A stretch of DNA of 23,453 nucleotides from CAYTUI01 sp964441335 (lineage in GTDB: Bacteria > Patescibacteriota > Patescibacteriia > UBA1558 > 2-01-FULL-52-15), in the NCBI GenBank assembly GCA_964441335.1, contig CAYTUI010000019.1:1-23453 (forward strand), written 5' to 3'. This document shows positions 13,588 to 20,346 of this stretch, piece after piece. Position 1 is the stretch's first letter, and every line of letters starts with the position of its first letter. The notes beneath the pieces were generated by a model. The model had not been told where the DNA came from, did not search any database, and saw only the letters and a list, made by a program, of their open reading frames with translations. The position numbers were made by a program, and so were the translations under genes.

Positions 13588-13626
13588 GACCTATTTGACA
13601 CGAGAAAAATGGGGTCTTTTCTTTTT
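13588..13626 (+). terminator. Terminator after the surface-protein gene
   Basis: The stem gacct-attt/aaaat-ggggtc with a one-base bulge is followed by TTTTCTTTTT. A weaker AT-rich hairpin tctatt/aataga with TTTT lies at 13512-13529. Confidence 0.6.
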
Positions 13627-13659
13627 GGTCAGCTTTAGCTATAGTTAAGTCATAAAAGT

Positions 13660-13917
13660 ATGGTATTGAATTATTTAGCGCCTCTGTTGCTAGTGATAAT
13701 TTTCGTTATTATTTACGTAGTTTTTTCTGCGATGCTTTTTTATCATGTCTTTCATTTTGGTGTTTGGGACGTTCTAAACATTGCTTCATTGGCAATCTAC
13801 GTTGTTTTGTCGGTTACTTTGCTCATAACTATCACTGTAATTTTTTTCAACACTGACTGGTCATTGCCCATTTTTTACATCTCGGAAATACCAAATTCAT
13901 TTAAAACATTAAAATAA
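13660..13917 (+). CDS. Two-helix membrane protein, 85 aa
   Basis: Two hydrophobic helices are clear, LAPLLLVIIFVIIYVVFSAM at the start and IASLAIYVVLSVTLLITITV in the middle, with a short soluble tail. Similar small membrane proteins often precede PH-domain genes in Patescibacteria, and here the next gene starts nine bases after the stop, so the two are probably one operon and may form a membrane complex. No catalytic feature is seen. Confidence 0.75.
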   Translation: MVLNYLAPLLLVIIFVIIYVVFSAMLFYHVFHFGVWDVLNIASLAIYVVLSVTLLITITVIFFNTDWSLPIFYISEIPNSFKTLK

Positions 13918-13926
13918 ACAACGTCA

Positions 13927-14541
13927 ATGCTTCGTAAGATTTTAACCACTCCATTATCGGGCGAAAAGGCAGCCGTTTTGATCAAGAAACACTGGATTAC
14001 TTTTCTGCCAGAGATTTTGATTAGGTTGGCGTTTGTTGCGGTCCCCGGACTACTGTTTCTTGGTTTCCATTTGTATGGAGTGGATTATAATCTTCAGTTT
14101 GGCAACCCCAACTATGGCCTGATATGGATACTTATTAATATATATTATGCTTGCGTATTACTATCCCTTTATGTCACTTGGGTGGATTTTTCTTTAGATA
14201 TCTGGCTTTTGACTAATCAAAGAGTGATCCACGTAGAACAAAAAAGTCTTTTTTCGCGGGTGGTAATTGAACACCGTTTAGACAGAATACAGAATGCGGA
14301 AAGTGATGTGAAGGGGTTTTTTAGAACAGTCTTGAATTATGGCGATGTGATTATACAGACTGCTAGTGAAGGGGCAACTTATAAATTTGGCGGTATTGCC
14401 AAGCCGGCGGAAGTTGTCAGACAAATAATTGAGTTACAGCATAAAGTTATGTCACAAGAAAATAGAGAGAACAAAGAAGATGCGGATAAAACCAATAGTC
14501 CACAATCCACACCTACGGCTCGCCCGAAAGATGGGCTGTAG
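13927..14541 (+). CDS. Membrane-anchored bacterial PH-domain protein
   Basis: 204 aa with two membrane helices (about 33-55 and 67-88, LIRLAFVAVPGLLFLGFHLY and GLIWILINIYYACVLLSLYV), followed by a bPH2/YdbS-type domain: WLLTNQRVIHVEQKSLFSR, EHRLDRIQNAESDVKGFFRTVLNYGDVIIQTASEG. The typical TNqRvi and D-rIq...G.ll..GdV pattern is present. The tail (160-204) is charged and low-complexity (ENRENKEDADKTNSPQ). The family's role is unknown; it is thought to sit in the membrane envelope. It is coupled to the two-helix protein upstream. Confidence 0.88.
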   Translation: MLRKILTTPLSGEKAAVLIKKHWITFLPEILIRLAFVAVPGLLFLGFHLYGVDYNLQFGNPNYGLIWILINIYYACVLLSLYVTWVDFSLDIWLLTNQRVIHVEQKSLFSRVVIEHRLDRIQNAESDVKGFFRTVLNYGDVIIQTASEGATYKFGGIAKPAEVVRQIIELQHKVMSQENRENKEDADKTNSPQSTPTARPKDGL

Positions 14542-14594
14542 TCTAAGTTTAGGTTAGCTCGTAAAAGCAATTTGATTTTTTGAGACGAGAAAAG

Positions 14595-14623
14595 TTGACA
14601 GGTTACGGGATATGTCGTAGGTT
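14595..14623 (+). promoter_or_regulatory. Promoter of the 81-aa zinc protein
   Basis: A consensus TTGACA, a 17-nt spacer and TAGGTT. Confidence 0.65.
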
Positions 14624-14676
14624 TTCAAGCCGGTTTGATTTTTCGCAGCAACACTAACCAACGGCAGGAGGAGACC

Positions 14677-14922
14677 ATGAACGAGATCGTCTGTTCCATC
14701 CGCTGTTCAATTTGTGGTTTCCGAAATGTTTTTCCGGAAACCGAGAGTTGTCTGGTTAGCACCGAGTCGCCGGACAACTGTTCCGGTTGCTCGCAACCAC
14801 TGGTTGGCCCGAAGACGATGGTAGCCTTTCGGCGACTGTCGCGAAAAGTCCGTCGGCGTCCTCTTCACAACGTCGAGCTGTTGTTCTCCTACGAACTGAT
14901 CGCCCACGCCCCCCGACCATGA
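14677..14922 (+). CDS. Cys-rich probable zinc-binding protein, 81 aa
   Basis: Six cysteines, Cys6, Cys10, Cys13, Cys25, Cys35 and Cys38, give CSIRCSIC and a later CSGC, which could form a treble-clef or zinc-ribbon knuckle pair; the C-terminal half is basic (FRRLSRKVRRRPLHN). No family is recognised. It has AGGAGGAG five bases before the ATG, a promoter upstream and a terminator that includes its own stop codon. The sequence is GC-rich at third positions, unlike the PH-domain gene upstream. A longer frame back to 14635 is open, but the SD picks this ATG. Confidence 0.8.
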   Translation: MNEIVCSIRCSICGFRNVFPETESCLVSTESPDNCSGCSQPLVGPKTMVAFRRLSRKVRRRPLHNVELLFSYELIAHAPRP

Positions 14923-14932
14923 GGTTGGGGGG
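14909..14932 (+). terminator. Terminator overlapping the stop of the 81-aa gene
   Basis: Six C then gacc pair with ggtt and six G around atga, followed by TGCATTTTATT; the TGA stop is in the loop. Confidence 0.85.
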
Positions 14933-15016
14933 TGCATTTTATTATGGTTGAAATTCTAAATAAAAAATCCCTAAGGATTTATATATAATAATTTAAATTG
15001 TGCAAAAGGAGTCGAA

Positions 15017-15093
15017 TGGTGGGCGATACTGGAATTGAACCAGTGACCTCTACAATGTCAATGTAGCGCTCTAACCATCTGAGCTAACCGCCC
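15017..15093 (-). tRNA. tRNA-Val (anticodon GAC)
   Basis: On the minus strand: acceptor gggcggt/atcgccc (one wobble), D arm tagctcagatggttagagc, anticodon arm ctaca-ttgacat-tgtag, T arm ctggttcaattccag and CCA. Confidence 0.96.
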
Positions 15094-15112
15094 TTAGTCC
15101 CGCTCTGCGGGA

Positions 15113-15188
15113 TGGTGGACCGTACTGGATTTGAACCAGCGACCTCTTCCATGCCATGGAAGCGCTCTACCAACTGAGCTAACGGCCC
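15113..15188 (-). tRNA. tRNA-Ala (anticodon GGC)
   Basis: On the minus strand: acceptor gggccgt/acggtcc, anticodon arm cttcc-atggcat-ggaag, T arm ctggttcaaatccag and CCA. It precedes tRNA-Val by 19 bases that hold a tcccgc/gcggga hairpin; the two are probably cotranscribed. Confidence 0.96.
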
Positions 15189-15373
15189 ATATTTTCAGGT
15201 GGCTTACCACACAAACAACCAAGATAAAAAATAGAAAGTGTGATGAGCTTCACCCACAGGGTGATCCGCCTCCGGTGGAAACGGCCCCTACGATTAGAAA
15301 AGATACCCGATATACTGTGGAATGTCAATTAAATCTGGACAAGAATAATGAGTATGTTAAGCTGGATGAGCTT

Positions 15374-16372
15374 ATGACAGCCGATATTATTGTTGATCTC
15401 CAATATGGAGATTGTGCTAAAGGAAAAGTAGCACATCATCTTTGTAAGACTGAAAATTATACTCATGTTTTAAGATACAATGGCGGCGGAAATGCCGGTC
15501 ATACCATAATACATCAAGGTCAGAAATTTGTGACACACCATATTCCGGTAGGTGTGTTTTTTGGTATTAAATCTATTATCGGCCCGGGCTGTGTTGTTAA
15601 TGTCGGCAAATTTATGAAGGAGATTACCGATTTGGAAGCTGGTGGTATCAAGACGCAAGGCAAGATTTTTATCGCCCAAAATACTCATATTGTGACCGAA
15701 GCTAATTTAGCCGAGGATGGTAATGAACAAAAGATCGGTACCACCAGAAGCGGTATCGGACCGGCTTACCGGGATAAATATGCGCGTATTGGAGTCAGAG
15801 CAGACAAAGTTCCGGAGCTACAGCCATATTTGATTGATTTGTATCAGGAATTACATTTTACTAAAAACATAAAAATTTTAGGTGAGGGAGCCCAAGGCTT
15901 TGGTTTGGACATTGATTGGGGCGATTATCCTTATGTTACTTCCAGCCATCCGACTGTGGCCGGTGCTTTGTTGAATGGCTTACCGATTAAAGCTGTCAGA
16001 AATGTTTGGGGTGTGGCTAAAATTTACGAAACTTATGTGGGCGCCAAAAAGTTTGAAGGTGATGATCCAATTTTTAAACAGATTAGAGAAGTTGGCGAAG
16101 AATATGGAGCCACCACCGGACGACCCCGTCAATGCAACTGGTTAGACTGGAATCTTTTGGAAAAAGCCGTGCGGATGAACGGGGTGACACAAATAGTTTT
16201 CAGTAAAATGGATGTTCTGCGGCAGGTTAAACGTTGGGCGATTATTGAGAATAGGGAAGTTAAAGAATTTTTAGACGAGCAGTCAATGAAAGACTGGTTG
16301 ACAGGCAAATTAGTGAATTTGGGTTTGGCTAAAGAAAATATTTTCTATTCTGAACATAAAGATAAGATTTAA
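15374..16372 (+). CDS. purA: Compact adenylosuccinate synthetase (PurA type)
   Basis: 332 aa, about 100 shorter than E. coli PurA. It joins IMP and aspartate using GTP, on the way to AMP. Seen: the catalytic loop QYGDCAKGK with Asp13 kept (usual WGDEGKGK), catalytic His43 in GGGNAGHT, THHIPVG, GPGCVVN, TTRSGIGPAYRDKYARIGVR, EGAQGFGLDIDWGDYPYVTSS, ATTGRPRQCNWLD and the guanine-binding SKMD. Start ATG is at 15374 with ggatgag before it; the frame is open back to 15131, across the tRNA antisense, but that part has no family similarity. The short form recalls archaeal and phage enzymes; phage PurZ replaces Asp13, which is retained here, so AMP synthesis is favoured. First gene of a likely purA-gdpd-HAD operon. 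Confidence 0.9.
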   Translation: MTADIIVDLQYGDCAKGKVAHHLCKTENYTHVLRYNGGGNAGHTIIHQGQKFVTHHIPVGVFFGIKSIIGPGCVVNVGKFMKEITDLEAGGIKTQGKIFIAQNTHIVTEANLAEDGNEQKIGTTRSGIGPAYRDKYARIGVRADKVPELQPYLIDLYQELHFTKNIKILGEGAQGFGLDIDWGDYPYVTSSHPTVAGALLNGLPIKAVRNVWGVAKIYETYVGAKKFEGDDPIFKQIREVGEEYGATTGRPRQCNWLDWNLLEKAVRMNGVTQIVFSKMDVLRQVKRWAIIENREVKEFLDEQSMKDWLTGKLVNLGLAKENIFYSEHKDKI

Positions 16373-16391
16373 TTAATTACCGCAATATTAT

Positions 16392-17074
16392 ATGTTTTTG
16401 AAAATTGGACATCGAGGTGCTTGTGGTTACGAACCGGAAAATACTCTGCGTTCTTTTAAGAGGGCTCTGGATCTCCAGGTTGATATGGTTGAATTTGATG
16501 TCTATACTTTGGCTGGCGGCGAAATCGTTATTATACATGATGATAAAGTCAACCGGACAACTAATGGCCATGGTTATGTTCTGGACAAAAATTTTGAGGA
16601 AATAAGGAAACTTGATGCCGGTCAGGGCGAAAAAATACCGACGTTAGAGGAGGCTTTGGATTTGATAGATAAAAAGTGTCAGGTTAATATTGAATTAAAG
16701 GGAGCGGAACTGCCGAGTCGGTTTATCGAGTAATTGAAAAGTATGTAGGTGAAAAAGGTTGGAGCTATGAAGATTTTTTCATTTCGTCATTTAATCACCA
16801 TGAGTTAAAAAAATTTAAAGAGTTAACACCAAAGGTTAGAATCGGCGCCTTAATCGTAGGTATGCCCATAGATTACGCGGCCTTAGCTGAAAAGTTGGAC
16901 GCTTATTCAATAAATGTTTCTCAAGAGTTCATTAATAAGGAATTTGTTGAGGACGCTCATCAAAGAGGTTTAAAAATATTTGCTTTCACGGTTAATGAAA
17001 TCGATGATATAAAAAGAATGAGAGATCTGGGAGTAGATGGTGTATTTAGTAATTATCCTGACAGAGTTAAATGA
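16392..17074 (+). CDS. Glycerophosphodiester phosphodiesterase, split by a -1 frameshift
   Basis: The first frame (16392-16733) carries the GDPD active site: HRGACGYEPENT, then VEFDVYTL and IIHDDKVNRTTNG. It ends early, but the rest of the domain continues in the -1 frame, from ELKGSGTAES through GALIVGMPIDY to FAFTVNEIDD...GVDGVFSNYPD, with a stop at 17074. The break is at aaaggga (16697-16703), read A-AAG-GGA in the first frame, a -1 slippery heptamer; -1 slippage restores a normal protein of about 227 aa. Otherwise it is a one-base loss. It hydrolyses glycerophosphodiesters from lipids. The stop overlaps the next gene's ATG by ATGA. Confidence 0.85.
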
Positions 17075-17712
17075 CGATTAAAGCAATTTTATTTGACGTG
17101 GATGGAGTACTGCTAGATTCCTTTGAATCTAATCTGGATTTTTTTAAGAAAGTAATGCCGGCGGCTGGTTATCCGACTCCCACAGCCGAACAATATCGCC
17201 CGCTTTTTTATGTCAGTTTGAGAGATACGATCATTGCTTTATCCGGCCGGAATGATGAGTCAGAAATTGAACGTATTAAGGCTATTGCTTTGTCTCCCAA
17301 AATTATATCTCTAGAGCCGAAACTAATGAGCGGAGCAGAGGAAGCTATAAAACAATTAGCTAAGAAATATCTATTAGCGGTTGTTACTGGTCGGATTAGA
17401 GAATACGCCTTGGAAGGAGAGGCAATTAAATTGAAAGACTTTTTCAAAACTATAGTTGCTTATGAAGATACGGAGGAACACAAACCTTTACCGGAGCCGT
17501 TACTGAAGGCTGTCGCCGATCTGGGTCTAGAGCCTCAAGAATGTCTTTATGTCGGCGATGCGCTGATTGATTATCAGGCGGCGCAGGCGGCCGGTATGCC
17601 GATAGTCATGTTTCGGCCAGCGGAAAAAATTGAAGGAGTGAAGATGATTAAAGAGTTTAGTGAATTGGATGCATTATTAAAATTATCTCTTCACTTTAAA
17701 TTTGCTGTTTAG
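17071..17712 (+). CDS. HAD-superfamily hydrolase (phosphoglycolate phosphatase-like)
   Basis: The 213-aa protein has all four HAD motifs: Asp9-x-Asp11 in FDVDGVLLDS, Thr106 in VVTGR, Lys138 in HKPLPEP and GDALID (Asp163, Asp167). A helical cap of the Gph type lies between motifs I and II (about 17-85). It probably dephosphorylates a small sugar phosphate; the substrate is not predictable. Its ATG overlaps the end of the glycerophosphodiesterase frame (ATGA), so translation is likely coupled. A palindromic element follows the stop. Confidence 0.9.
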   Translation: MTIKAILFDVDGVLLDSFESNLDFFKKVMPAAGYPTPTAEQYRPLFYVSLRDTIIALSGRNDESEIERIKAIALSPKIISLEPKLMSGAEEAIKQLAKKYLLAVVTGRIREYALEGEAIKLKDFFKTIVAYEDTEEHKPLPEPLLKAVADLGLEPQECLYVGDALIDYQAAQAAGMPIVMFRPAEKIEGVKMIKEFSELDALLKLSLHFKFAV

Positions 17713-17743
17713 CACGATCATCTAATAAACTACGTACCATTTT

Positions 17744-17828
17744 AGACCTCCCCTTTCCCCTCCTTAGAAAAGGAGGGGCTCTAACTAAATGAGCCTCCCC
17801 TGACAAGGGGAGGATTAAGGAGGGGTCT
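17744..17828. repeat. Three-hairpin intergenic palindromic element
   Basis: An outer pair (agacctcccctt with aaggaggggtct, imperfect) encloses two hairpins, cccctcctt/aaggagggg and cctcccct/aggggagg. The whole folds as a cloverleaf-like 85-nt element of C/G-rich arms. It lies between the HAD gene and the Nudix cassette. It resembles dispersed intergenic repeats and may also stop transcription. Confidence 0.7.
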
Positions 17829-17887
17829 GCTATAAGTATTCACATCACCCCTCGTTGGAGTAAAACTTGGTGGCACGTCAATCTTTC

Positions 17888-17917
17888 TTGACTTGCACAG
17901 ATTCCAGTGCTTAGATT
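17888..17917 (+). promoter_or_regulatory. Promoter of the Nudix gene
   Basis: TTGACT, an 18-nt spacer and TAGATT, 30 bases before the SD and start. Confidence 0.55.
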
Positions 17918-17944
17918 GCTTTAGCTCTTTTCAAGGAGGCGTGA

Positions 17945-18481
17945 ATGAGCAAACCAGTGGAACTGACAGTCAGTTACCCCGTCTTTTTGTCACAGCGGGA
18001 GATTGTTTTGGGGCTGAAGAAGACTCGGAAGGATCAGCAAGTTTACTCCGGGCCGGGTCTGTTCAACGGCTTTGGTGGTCACATCGAACCTGTTGAATCT
18101 TTCGCGGCGGCTGCTTTGCGGGAGCTTCGGCAGGAATCAGGTCTGATCGGAGAGCAAGCTGTCCCCTGCGGCGAGCTGTTGAAGTTCAACATCAGCGGCG
18201 GCAAGCCCAGACTCCTGCATTTTTTTCTGGTCTTTGATCCGGCAGGTGAGCTGGTGGCTTCTGACGAGATGTCACCCGAGCGTTTTGTTCTGAAGTCGGT
18301 GGAGTCTCTGCCTTGGGACAGAATGTGGCCGAGCGACCGGTGGTTTTTGCCTTTGATTCTGACCGGCTACGTTATCAGTGGTCGCATGGTGGTTGACGAA
18401 CAGGATCAGGTTCTGACTCAACGCTCACGACTCAACGTGGCCGGACGTTTACCATCGCGGTATCGTCTGTTAGCCAGTTAA
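17945..18481 (+). CDS. Nudix hydrolase of MTH1-like type
   Basis: 178 aa. The Nudix box lies at 45-67, G-HIEPV-E-SFAAAAL-RE-L-RQESGL; it follows GX5EX7REUXEEXGU except that the first Glu of EE is Gln63, while Glu60 and Glu64 are kept. The stretch FNGFGGHIEP before it resembles the substrate loop of MTH1-type 8-oxo-dGTP diphosphatases, so a role in cleaning oxidised nucleotides is likely but unproven. A strong AAGGAGG lies five bases before the ATG. It has its own promoter and terminator, and GC-rich codons, unlike the HAD gene upstream. Confidence 0.88.
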   Translation: MSKPVELTVSYPVFLSQREIVLGLKKTRKDQQVYSGPGLFNGFGGHIEPVESFAAAALRELRQESGLIGEQAVPCGELLKFNISGGKPRLLHFFLVFDPAGELVASDEMSPERFVLKSVESLPWDRMWPSDRWFLPLILTGYVISGRMVVDEQDQVLTQRSRLNVAGRLPSRYRLLAS

Positions 18482-18484
18482 ACC

Positions 18485-18530
18485 AACAGCCCCGTCAGAG
18501 AGAAATCTCTAACGGGGCTGTTATTTTTTT
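18485..18530 (+). terminator. Terminator of the Nudix gene
   Basis: The stem aacagccccgt/acggggctgtt, with an inner agaga/tctct pairing, is followed by ATTTTTTT. Confidence 0.92.
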
Positions 18531-18610
18531 GACTTAAATTTTTTATGTCGGTTTGGGAATTAATGAGGTTGAGAAGGTTATGAAAATTTTATTACCAATG
18601 TTTAGAGGTG

Positions 18611-18973
18611 CTATCTAAGGTCTGATTGAGCGATGTCAAGATATTTTCCATATATCTCGTCCGCTCTTTTTTGCAGTCTATTTTTTTCTTCGCTGTCGGG
18701 CATTTTCTTTATCCGCTTCCAAGCCTCAATAATAAATGAGTGAGAATCTGTACTATACTCGCGATTTTTGTCAGGTACATCCATTAGAAAGGGGTCGGCA
18801 TTTGGTACTAAATTTTCTGCTCTATCCAAAAGCTCATCAACGGTATTTATGCCTGCCATTTCTTGTTTTAACTCTTCTCCCTTTTTAATTTTGGCTGATA
18901 TATTCTCATCAATTATCGCTCTCGTCTCTTCTTCTGAAAGATCTTTATTTGGATCAAATTGTTCTACGGGCAT
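18611..18973 (-). CDS. Hypothetical charged helical protein, 120 aa
   Basis: The sequence is rich in Glu, Lys and Asp and predicted mostly helical (ETRAIIDENISAKIKKGEEL, then DELLDRAENL, then a C-terminal SEEKNRLQKRADEIYGKYLD). There are no Cys, no membrane segments and no known motifs. It is soluble. Codon use is AT-rich like the core genes. No ribosome binding site is seen before the ATG at 18973. I cannot assign a function. Confidence 0.65.
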   Translation of the reverse strand: MPVEQFDPNKDLSEEETRAIIDENISAKIKKGEELKQEMAGINTVDELLDRAENLVPNADPFLMDVPDKNREYSTDSHSFIIEAWKRIKKMPDSEEKNRLQKRADEIYGKYLDIAQSDLR

Positions 18974-19040
18974 AATATTTATGTTACTTATTAATTAAAT
19001 TATGAAGTTGTGTCTATTTACTATTTATATTTTTACTAAC

Positions 19041-19110
19041 CGGTGCCGGAGAGAGCCGGGTCAGACGACCCGGCAAGGACTCTTGCCCAGTTGGCTAACT
19101 GGGCGAACCG
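19041..19110 (+). repeat. tRNA-Leu 3'-end fragment split by two 22-nt hairpins
   Basis: ggtgccggagagag (19042-19055) is the complement of the tRNA-Leu(UAG) 3' end, but the next tRNA bases (gactc, gaacc) are separated from it and from each other by two 22-nt inserts: one with ccgggtc/gacccgg arms and one with gcccagtt/aactgggc arms. Read on opposite strands the two inserts align over most of their length (ttgcc...gt.g.ct.ac), and their stems differ by compensating changes. Confidence 0.7.
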
Positions 19111-19123
19111 CATTATTTATATC

Positions 19124-19382
19124 TGGTGCCGGAGAGAGGACTCCCCTCGACTTAGTTACGCTTCGCAAAACTTCGCTCGGGGTAAACTTCTCGTCCTCTG
19201 CATAATAGTTGGGTAAACGCTCAACTTAATATATTTACATGTTTTATAATTTTGGTGCCGGAGAGAGGACTCCCCTCGACTTAGTTCCGCTTCGCGAAAC
19301 TTCGCTCGGGGTAAACTTCTCGTCCTCTGCATAATAGTTCAGTAAACGTTCGACTTAATATATTTACATGTTTTTTTAATTC
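19124..19382 (-). repeat. Two tandem 129/130-bp units, each starting with a copy of the tRNA-Leu(UAG) 3' end
   Basis: Units 19124-19252 and 19253-19382 are about 94 % alike by eye and abut the tRNA. Each begins with 20 bases (tggtgccggagagaggactc) identical to the complement of the tRNA 3' end, CCA included. The rest contains a gaggac/gtcctc pair enclosing an inner cccctcg/cgctcgggg region and an AT-rich tail. No frame is found. They look like tandem copies of a small element that uses the tRNA end as its border. Confidence 0.8.
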
Positions 19383-19467
19383 TGGTGCCGGAGAGAGGAC
19401 TCGAACCTCCACGCCTTGCGGCACTAGGTCCTAAACCTAGCGTGTATACCAGTTTCACCACTCCGGC
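19383..19467 (-). tRNA. tRNA-Leu (anticodon UAG)
   Basis: Class II tRNA on the minus strand: acceptor gccggag/ctccggc, anticodon arm ctagg-tttagga-cctag (UAG), a long variable arm (tgccgcaaggc), T arm ggaggttcgagtcctc and CCA. Confidence 0.96.
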
Positions 19468-19526
19468 CAATCAAACTTAATTTTTTTCGGTTCTCAAATA
19501 TAACTCTAATTTTTTGAACTCGTCAA

Positions 19527-20285
19527 TTAGGGATTGTCTGGTGTATTATGTCTGAAGCCACAAATAGAATACACATTAGTACCCCAAGTGCCGGGGTTAA
19601 GAGGATTACAGGTAACCCATTGACGCTTAAGATTCTCACAACATCTATAAGTAGTACCACACATTTCTAATGGCGCTTCTTCTGGACAGGCTTCAAGTCC
19701 GTCGCAGTCATTCTCATCGGTTGGCCAGTCTGCGCGAGGTGAAAATGCTGCCAGTCGCGTGAAGGGGCAAACACAAGAGGAATATTGAGGGTCTCCCTCT
19801 TTGATAACTTCTAGCGGAGTAGATAATGTATAGTAATCGGTACCCCCACACTGACTACCCGACGGACTTATGGAAGGATTGTACCATATATATTCATAGC
19901 GATAAGACTGATGAAACCACCAGTCACCCGGACTGTCGCATTCTATAGGATTGCGTACGCAGATTTCATTAATAGGATCAACCGGTAAAATACCACCCGC
20001 GAAATAAGGTTTTAGTTCGGATAGAAATCCGCCATATAACGTTTCATCAATTCCTGACAATGCGCTGTCTGAAACAGCAATGGTTGGAGGATTATGCGGA
20101 TAGTCTCCGTGATCACTATAATACCGCTCCAAAGCATTAGATATCAGCTGAAAATCCTGAATTCTTTTTAAATCTCTATTGCGTGCCTGAATTCTACTGT
20201 TTGAAACAACAGCCATAACAGACATCAGCCCGATGATGCTAATAACCACTAAAAGTTCAATATAAGTAAAACCTCGACGTTTCAT
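19527..20285 (-). CDS. Cys-rich type IV pilin-like protein
   Basis: The protein (252 aa) starts with the prepilin signature MKRRG-FTYIELLVVISIIG: a short basic leader, Gly-Phe cleavage site, Glu at position +5 and a long hydrophobic helix that anchors the pilin in membrane or filament. The rest is a globular head with 12 Cys, mostly in the last 130 residues (SSCVCPF, NDCDGLEACPEE, EMCGTTYRCCEN), suggesting several disulfides. No pilus genes lie nearby, so it is an isolated minor pilin or pseudopilin, processed by a peptidase encoded elsewhere. It is divergent from the 350-aa gene. Confidence 0.88.
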   Translation of the reverse strand: MKRRGFTYIELLVVISIIGLMSVMAVVSNSRIQARNRDLKRIQDFQLISNALERYYSDHGDYPHNPPTIAVSDSALSGIDETLYGGFLSELKPYFAGGILPVDPINEICVRNPIECDSPGDWWFHQSYRYEYIWYNPSISPSGSQCGGTDYYTLSTPLEVIKEGDPQYSSCVCPFTRLAAFSPRADWPTDENDCDGLEACPEEAPLEMCGTTYRCCENLKRQWVTCNPLNPGTWGTNVYSICGFRHNTPDNP

Positions 20286-20346
20286 TATTTACTAAAAATG
20301 ATTAATCTGTTAACTTAAGTATAGCAAAATATTAATAAAATTTATA

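Noticed and set aside
15131..15373. N-terminal extension of purA by 81 codons
   Set aside because: It runs antisense through tRNA-Ala, has no PurA similarity and the family start fits the ATG at 15374.
15374..16372. PurZ (2-aminoadenine pathway)
   Set aside because: The catalytic Asp13 of PurA is retained, and no other phage genes lie nearby.
18541..18616. Short plus-strand frames before the 120-aa gene
   Set aside because: Twelve-codon frames without SD or recognisable sequence; perhaps remnants, but no support.
19124..19382. CRISPR array
   Set aside because: Only two long units of about 130 bp without short repeats and unique spacers, and no cas genes.
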